Source: OFTM10 sp964196195 (lineage in GTDB: Bacteria; Actinomycetota; Acidimicrobiia; Acidimicrobiales; Aldehydirespiratoraceae). Taken from it: a DNA stretch of 64,000 nt. Within the stretch, counting starts at the first letter, position 1. Every line of letters begins with the position of its first letter. This document shows positions 58,683-64,000 of this stretch, piece after piece. The notes beneath the pieces were generated by a model. It was not told the origin of the DNA, made no database searches, and worked only from the letters and a program-made list of their open reading frames with translations. The position numbers were made by a program, and so were the translations under genes. The stretch covers positions 1 to 64,000 of the forward strand of contig CAXMSE010000049.1 in the NCBI GenBank assembly GCA_964196195.1, written 5' to 3'.

Positions 58683-60443
58683 TCAGGTAGAGGGTGGGAG
58701 CACCCGGATACCGAGTTCTTCGAGGTGGGCGGCGTCGAGCGGTGACGGCGCGCTGGTGAGAGGGTCGGCACCCGATTGGGTCTTCGGGAAGGCGATGACC
58801 TCACGAATGTTGGTCTCACCGACCAGCAAGGCAGTGAGTCGATCGATCCCGAAAGCGAACCCGGCGTGAGGCGGTGCGCCGAATCGGAAGGCATCGAGAA
58901 GGAACCCGAACTTGGCATGAGCCTCCTCTGCTCCAATCCCCAACAGCTCAAAGATCCGCGACTGAACTTCGGGCCGATGGATCCGCACCGAGCCCGAGCC
59001 GAGCTCCCACCCGTTGAGAACGAGGTCGTAGGACTGGGATCGAACATCCAAGAGGGCCTCGCCTTCGGCATCGAGGCCATCGATGTCGTCGGGGTGAGTC
59101 ATGGTGAAAGGATGGTGAGCCGGAATCGGCTTGCCGTCCTGGTTGATCGCCTCGAAGAGGGGGAAGTCGACAACCCACATGAAGTTGAGTCCGCCCTCGT
59201 TCACCGGCGGGCGCCCGAGTTCGAGACGGAGCAGGCCGAGAACGTGACGCACCACGCGCCGCTCGTCGGCCACGAGGAACACCATGTCGCCGGGCTCCGC
59301 TTCGAGTGCCGCGATCACCTGGGTCGATTCGTCGGCCGAGAGGAACTTTGCGACGCCGGCATCGAGGGCAGGGCCGCTTTCGCCCTCGACAACCTTCATC
59401 CAGGCCAGACCCTTGGCCCCCCACTGCTTACAGGTGTCGACCAGTGCGTCGATCTGATTTCGGCTCAGGGCCTCGATCCCGGCCTCCATCCGGATTCCCT
59501 TCACGCACGGTGCCTGGAAGACGCGAGCTTCGGTGTGTTCGAAGAGTGGGGTGAGCTCCACCAGCTCCATCCCGAATCGAGCGTCGGGCTTGTCGGAACC
59601 AAAGCGTTCCATGGCATCGAGCCAGGTGATGTGGGGAAACTCGGCGGGACGCTCACCGGTGACGGCTTCAGTGGCTTCGGCCACGGCGTGGGAGATGAAG
59701 TCGAACACGTCGTCCTGGTCGACGAAACTCGCCTCGGCGTCGAGCTGCATGAATTCGAACTGGCGATCGGCGCGCAGATCCTCGTCGCGTAGGCAGCGCG
59801 CGATCTGGTAGTAGCGATCGATTCCGCCCACCATGCAGAGCTGCTTGAACAACTGGGGGCTCTGGGGGAGCGCATAGAACGAGCCCGGCTGGTTGCGGGA
59901 GGGTACGACGAAGTCGCGGGCACCCTCGGGGGTGGACGCCACCAGCATCGGAGTCTCGATCTCGACAAACCCCTTCTCTTCCATGCCGCGACGGATCGCG
60001 CTGTTGACCTTCGCCCGCGTCCGCAGGTTGCGCTGGAGGCGCTCCTTGCGAAGATCGACATAGCGGTGCCGGAGTCGGAGGGTCTCGTCGACCTCAGTTC
60101 GTTCGTCGAGGGGGAACGGTGGCGGCTCGGACTCGGAAAGGATCTCGATCTCGGTGATCTCGATCTCGATCTCCCCGGTGGCGAGATCGCGGTTGGCCGT
60201 GTCGTCGGGTCGGCGTCGAACCTCGCCGGTCATACGAGCCACATACTCACTTCGCAGGTCGTGAGAGCGATTGACCACACATTGCACGACGCCGGTGTGG
60301 TCGCGCAGGTCGATGAACGCCAGATGCTCACCGTGCTCGCGGCGCCGGTCGACCCAGCCACAGATCGTGACCGTGCGCCCGGCATCGGCGGCGGTGAGCT
60401 GGCCGCACATGTCAGTACGCATAGAAGTGGAAAGAGCGTTCAT
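58683..60443 (-). CDS. aspS: aspartyl-tRNA synthetase
   Basis: Class IIb synthetase, 586 residues. An N-terminal OB-fold anticodon domain (about 1-105, ICGWVDRRREHGEHLAFIDLRD) precedes motif 2 (RYYQIARCLRDEDLRADRQFEFMQLD), the bacterial GAD insertion (about 285-415) and motif 3 (GFAFGIDRLTALLVG). ATG 60443 is preceded by AGGA; a frame to 60542 adds non-conserved residues. Whether it is Asp-specific or Asp/Asn-non-discriminating is not resolved. Confidence 0.95.
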   Translation of the reverse strand: MNALSTSMRTDMCGQLTAADAGRTVTICGWVDRRREHGEHLAFIDLRDHTGVVQCVVNRSHDLRSEYVARMTGEVRRRPDDTANRDLATGEIEIEITEIEILSESEPPPFPLDERTEVDETLRLRHRYVDLRKERLQRNLRTRAKVNSAIRRGMEEKGFVEIETPMLVASTPEGARDFVVPSRNQPGSFYALPQSPQLFKQLCMVGGIDRYYQIARCLRDEDLRADRQFEFMQLDAEASFVDQDDVFDFISHAVAEATEAVTGERPAEFPHITWLDAMERFGSDKPDARFGMELVELTPLFEHTEARVFQAPCVKGIRMEAGIEALSRNQIDALVDTCKQWGAKGLAWMKVVEGESGPALDAGVAKFLSADESTQVIAALEAEPGDMVFLVADERRVVRHVLGLLRLELGRPPVNEGGLNFMWVVDFPLFEAINQDGKPIPAHHPFTMTHPDDIDGLDAEGEALLDVRSQSYDLVLNGWELGSGSVRIHRPEVQSRIFELLGIGAEEAHAKFGFLLDAFRFGAPPHAGFAFGIDRLTALLVGETNIREVIAFPKTQSGADPLTSAPSPLDAAHLEELGIRVLPPST

Positions 60444-60468
60444 CGGTGATCCTGGAGGGTTGGAGGAA

Positions 60469-61743
60469 TCAGTTCGCGCCGGGCACGAACCCGGAGACTT
60501 CTTGTACGAGCAGGTCGAGGGGAACCCGCCGCTGGCCGGCATCGCCCCTCATGTCGCGGAGGGTGACCTCGCCGGCGGCTATCTCGTCTTCGCCGATTAT
60601 CGCAGCGAGGAGTGCACCCGAGCGATCGGCGACCTTCATCTGGGCCTTCATCGAGCGGCCGCCGTAGCTGCGGTCGGCGCCTATCCCGGCGTCGCGTAGC
60701 TCCTGGCACACCGAAAGGGCGCTTCCGCCACCGGTGACATCAACTACGAACACGACCACAGAGGGGGAAGGCGCAGGAAACACATCTTCGGCGTCGCAGG
60801 CCAAGAGGATGCGGTCGACGCCAAGGGCGAATCCCAGGCCGGGAGTGGGAGGCCCACCGAGATCCTCCACGAGGCCGTCGTAGCGGCCACCGCCACCGAC
60901 GGCATTCTGGGCACCAGCGAGCGCGTCGGCGACAAACTCGAAAGTCGTGCGGGTGTAGTAGTCGAGCCCCCGCACTAGCCGGGGTGACATCTCGTAGGGG
61001 ATGCCCAGCACCTCGAGGCCGGAACACACGACCCGGAAGTGTTCGGCGGCATCGCCGGACAAGAAGTCGATCATCAGAGGAGCATCTGCGATCACATCTT
61101 GATCGCCCTCTCGTTTGGAATCGAGGACTCGAAGAGGATTGCGTTCGAGCGTGACCCTGCTCTGGTCGGTGAGATCAGCGGATCGGGCCTCGAGGTATGT
61201 ACCCAGTGCATCCATGTAGGCAGGGCGACTACTGGGATCGCCCAGACTGTTGAGGAGGAGCCGTACCCGGTCGAGTCCCAGCGATTCGTAGAAGCGCCAG
61301 CCGAGAGCGAGAACATCGATATCGGCCTGGGGATCGTCGGCACCGAGTATCTCGACCCCGACCTGGGTGAACTGGCGGAAACGGCCGGCCTGGGGTTGTT
61401 CGTAACGGAACTGGGGACCTTCGTACCAGATCTTCCACGGCGGCACCGGTCGGTGTTCGGCGTAGGCCCGGCAGATGCTGGCCGTGAGTTCGGGCCTCAA
61501 CGCGAGATGTTGGGGAGGGTCGCCCTTGTCGAAGAAGTCGAACATCTCCTTGGTGACCACGTCGGTGGCCTCACCCAAGCGCTTGAATACACCCAGATCT
61601 TCGAAAATCGGCGATACGACCTCGCCGAACCCAGCCAGCTCGGCCTGGCGGGCGAAGACCTCGACGAGGGCGCGTCGACGGCCCGACTCGGGGGGAAGGA
61701 TGTCGCGAGTGCCCTTGGGAGCACGAAAGCCGGGTTCAGCCAC
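60469..61743 (-). CDS. hisS: histidyl-tRNA synthetase
   Basis: Class IIa synthetase, 424 residues. APKGTRDILPPES at the start, LRPELTASICRAYAE (motif 2 region), the HisRS signatures LVRGLDYYTRTTFEF and GGGGRYDGLVEDLGG, and a C-terminal anticodon-binding domain (about 330-424) with the SYGGRSMKAQMKVADRSGA segment. GTG start. It precedes aspS by 25 bases. Confidence 0.96.
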   Translation of the reverse strand: MAEPGFRAPKGTRDILPPESGRRRALVEVFARQAELAGFGEVVSPIFEDLGVFKRLGEATDVVTKEMFDFFDKGDPPQHLALRPELTASICRAYAEHRPVPPWKIWYEGPQFRYEQPQAGRFRQFTQVGVEILGADDPQADIDVLALGWRFYESLGLDRVRLLLNSLGDPSSRPAYMDALGTYLEARSADLTDQSRVTLERNPLRVLDSKREGDQDVIADAPLMIDFLSGDAAEHFRVVCSGLEVLGIPYEMSPRLVRGLDYYTRTTFEFVADALAGAQNAVGGGGRYDGLVEDLGGPPTPGLGFALGVDRILLACDAEDVFPAPSPSVVVFVVDVTGGGSALSVCQELRDAGIGADRSYGGRSMKAQMKVADRSGALLAAIIGEDEIAAGEVTLRDMRGDAGQRRVPLDLLVQEVSGFVPGAN

Positions 61744-61751
61744 AGCGGTTC

Positions 61752-61757
61752 AGGCTA
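61752..61757 (-). promoter_or_regulatory. putative -10 of hisS-aspS
   Basis: TAGCCT on the minus strand, eight bases before the hisS GTG, in the 46-base gap after relA. It implies hisS-aspS transcription separate from relA. Confidence 0.45.
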
Positions 61758-61789
61758 CCGCCGCGTGCAGGTTCCGAACGTGCTCTTTG

Positions 61790-64000
61790 TCAGGCGCCCG
61801 ACCCGGCGCCGGGCAACACCCGGTAGGCGTCGTAGACCGCCTCGACGTTGAGGAGTGTCGACAGGACGGAGTCGAGCTGGCTGACATCGGCGAGTTCGAA
61901 CTCGAACTGCATCTTCGCCACCGCATCATTGCCGGTTTCGGTGGTGACCGAGACCACGTTGAGACCATGATCGCTGAGCACCTTGGCGACGTCGACCAAC
62001 AGGGCGGCACGATCGAGCGCCCGGACCTCGACGGTCGTGGGGAAGCGGCCGTTGTGCTCGGCATCCCACTCCACGTCGATGAGACGGTCTGGTTGGCCCG
62101 CGGAGAGTTCGGTGGCATTGAGGCAATCGTCTCGATGAACCGATACCCCTCGACCCCGGGTTACGAAGCCGATGATCTCGTCGGGAGGCACCGGTGAACA
62201 ACATCGCGACAGGCGGATCATGATGTCGTCGAGACCCTCGACGTGTACACCGGCGGACTGGGTTGGGCTACGACGAGCGCCACTTCGCCTCGAGACGGTA
62301 GTGGGCAGCCGATCCTGCTCGGGCTTGGGCTCCTCTTCGCCTCTCAGTTCCCGAGCAATTCGTTCGGCCACTGACGAGGCAGCTACGTGGCCTTCACCGA
62401 CCGCGGCGAAGAGGGCATCGTCGTCGATGTAGTTGAGCTGGGATTCGACCTCCGCGAGCAGGGGCTCCTTGAGGATGCGACGCGCCGGCAGACCCTCTCG
62501 CCGCAGAGCCTGGATGAGATCGTCACGACCTTGCTCGATCGCGTCTTCACGACGTTCTCGGGTGTACCACTGCTTGATCTTGTTGGAAGCCCGGCGACTA
62601 GCCACGAACTTCAACCAGTCGCGACTCGGGCCGGCTCCCTCAACCTTGGAGGTGAACACTTCAACGGAGTCGCCGGACTCGAGCCGCGAGTGAAGGGGCA
62701 CGAGTCGGCCGTTGATCTTGGCGCCGATACATGCATGACCGACGTCGGTGTGAATCGTGTAGGCGAAATCAACTGCCGTGGCACCAACCGGCAGCTCGAT
62801 CACCTTGCCCTTGGGGGTGAAGACGAACACCTCGTCCTGGTCGAGATCGAACTTGAGGTTCGACATGAACTCCGACGGATCCGAGGTCTCCTGCTGCCAC
62901 TCGACGATCCGACTCAGCCACGCCAGTTCACCTTCGGGCGACTGCTCCTTGTAGTCCCAGTGGGCGGCGACTCCATATTCGGCGCGTCGATGCATCTCCC
63001 GCGTCCGTAACTGCACCTCGAGAGACTTGCCCTGAGGCCCGACGACAGTCGTGTGCAAAGACTGGTAGAGGTTGAACTTGGGCATCGCTATGTAGTCCTT
63101 GAACCGGCCCTGCACCGGACGCCACGTGGCATGGATGGAGCCCAGGGCCGCGTAACAATCACGGACCGAATGGACGATCACCCGGATTGCCACCAGGTCG
63201 AAGATCTCGTCGAACGGGCGACCCTTCACCACCATCTTCTCGTAGATCGACCAGAGGTGTTTCGGCCTTCCGTCGACCTCCGCGACGATTCCGAGCTCGG
63301 CCAGTCGGGCCTGCACGTCGGTGACGACCTGGGCGAGATAGAGGTCTCGCTCGGGTGCACGCTGATGCACCATCTGATCGATCTCGGCATAACGACGACA
63401 ATGGAGGGCGGCGAAGGAGAGATCTTCCAGCTGTTGCTTGAGATCCTGCATCCCCAGCCGGTGAGCGAGTGGGGCGTAGACGTCGAGGGTCTCGCGTGCC
63501 GTGCGTTCCTGCTTGAACTGGGGCAGGGCTGCGATCGTGCGCAGGTTGTGGAGTCGATCGGCCAACTTGATGATGAGGACCCGGAGGTCCTGGGCAATGG
63601 CGACGATCATCTTGCGCATCGTGGCGGCTTGCTGCTGCTCCTTGGAGTCGTAGTGGACCCGTTCGAGCTTGGTGACGCCGTCGACGATTCGAGCGAGCTC
63701 AGCGCCGAAGGTCTGTTCGAGCTGCTCCAGGGTGATGCCGGTATCTTCCACCGCGTCGTGGAGCAGGGCACCCGCGATGGCGATCTCGTCGAGTCCCTGA
63801 CGGGCCACGATCGTGGCCACCGCAACTGGATGGCGGATGTAGGGCTCGCCCGACTTGCGATTCTGGCCGCCATGGGCACTCGCAGCCAGGTCGAACGCTG
63901 CCTCGATCAGCTCGGTGTCGGCCTTCGGATGCAGGGCGTGATATGCCGCCAGCAACTCGGCGATCTCGGCCGAAGCGGGACGATTGGCCGCACGACGCCA
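61790..64000 (-). CDS. relA: bifunctional (p)ppGpp synthetase/hydrolase, 5' end outside window
   Basis: Stringent-response enzyme. At least 736 codons are visible and the frame stays open to the window edge, so the start is missing; the TTG at 63955 is not the true start. Hydrolase HD domain has HDAVEDTG and ADRLHNLRT; synthetase domain has RFKDYIAMPKFNLYQSLHTTV (RxKD type of bifunctional Rel). TGS domain follows (VFTPKGKVIELP), then a zinc-finger-like RLSRCCSPVPPDEIIGFVT and a C-terminal ACT domain (last 80 residues). Confidence 0.96.
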   Translation of the reverse strand, partial: WRRAANRPASAEIAELLAAYHALHPKADTELIEAAFDLAASAHGGQNRKSGEPYIRHPVAVATIVARQGLDEIAIAGALLHDAVEDTGITLEQLEQTFGAELARIVDGVTKLERVHYDSKEQQQAATMRKMIVAIAQDLRVLIIKLADRLHNLRTIAALPQFKQERTARETLDVYAPLAHRLGMQDLKQQLEDLSFAALHCRRYAEIDQMVHQRAPERDLYLAQVVTDVQARLAELGIVAEVDGRPKHLWSIYEKMVVKGRPFDEIFDLVAIRVIVHSVRDCYAALGSIHATWRPVQGRFKDYIAMPKFNLYQSLHTTVVGPQGKSLEVQLRTREMHRRAEYGVAAHWDYKEQSPEGELAWLSRIVEWQQETSDPSEFMSNLKFDLDQDEVFVFTPKGKVIELPVGATAVDFAYTIHTDVGHACIGAKINGRLVPLHSRLESGDSVEVFTSKVEGAGPSRDWLKFVASRRASNKIKQWYTRERREDAIEQGRDDLIQALRREGLPARRILKEPLLAEVESQLNYIDDDALFAAVGEGHVAASSVAERIARELRGEEEPKPEQDRLPTTVSRRSGARRSPTQSAGVHVEGLDDIMIRLSRCCSPVPPDEIIGFVTRGRGVSVHRDDCLNATELSAGQPDRLIDVEWDAEHNGRFPTTVEVRALDRAALLVDVAKVLSDHGLNVVSVTTETGNDAVAKMQFEFELADVSQLDSVLSTLLNVEAVYDAYRVLPGAGSGA

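Overview
This window is a stretch of bacterial chromosome (GC-rich, codon-dense, almost all genes on the minus strand) holding about 62 protein genes plus the 5' two-thirds of a 16S rRNA gene. The protein content points to Actinomycetota: an actinobacterial integration host factor (mIHF), a PriA whose helicase motifs have decayed, PyrR heading the pyrimidine operon, and the block order infC-rpmI-rplT-trmH-pheST-argCJBDFRGH and alaS-ruvX-mltG-aroE-aroB-pepQ-efp-nusB-pyrRBC-carAB-pyrDF-mihF-gmk-rpoZ-coaBC-metK-priA that I know from this phylum. An uncultured Acidimicrobiia-like lineage is my best guess. The partial 16S gene at the left edge does not carry the actinobacterial signature I would expect, so the first kilobase may be chimeric.

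Layout, left to right. 1-967: 16S rRNA (minus strand, cut by the window edge). 968-1552: rRNA leader with two tandem promoters, a boxA antiterminator element and short UUCG-capped hairpins. 1553-5921: tyrS, then divergently a class A penicillin-binding protein with a small membrane protein. 5925-15511: one tightly overlapped arginine operon argC-J-B-D-F-R-G-H followed by mpg and a Nudix hydrolase, driven by a promoter overlapped by an ArgR operator. 15589-17016: a solitary aldehyde dehydrogenase. 17066-22818: pheST, a small acetyltransferase, an rRNA-methyltransferase-like gene, and rplT-rpmI-infC with a leader that looks like an attenuator. 23078-29782: small conserved gene, EamA transporter, hisG with a degenerate cold-shock protein, a MoaB/Mog gene, def-fmt-rsmB, and two plus-strand methyltransferases. 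29798-44675: a run of 15 minus-strand genes from pyrR down to priA covering UMP synthesis, nucleotide and cofactor genes and DNA architecture. 44765-57992: nusB-efp-peptidase-aroB, a prepilin peptidase with a DUF4388/PATAN-like protein, aroE, mltG, ruvX, alaS, two membrane proteins and rarA. 58040-64000: a small membrane protein, aspS, hisS and a bifunctional RelA/SpoT gene cut by the right edge.

How the parts fit: carAB supplies carbamoyl phosphate to both argF and pyrB, and both pathways have visible regulators in cis (ArgR with its operator, PyrR with its RNA motif). NusB is encoded here together with a boxA of the kind it binds. Translation genes (tyrS, pheST, alaS, aspS, hisS, infC, rplT, rpmI, efp, fmt, def) and wall synthesis (PBP, mltG) fill much of the rest.

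A recurrent regulatory pattern is a TANNNT hexamer (often TAGCCT or TAACCT) about six bases upstream of the start codon of operon-leading genes, which predicts widespread leaderless transcription. I saw no CRISPR array, insertion sequence, prophage, intact tRNA gene or convincing U-tract terminator at gene ends. I did not find a clearly new biological system; the region is mainly core genome with some unusual control sites.
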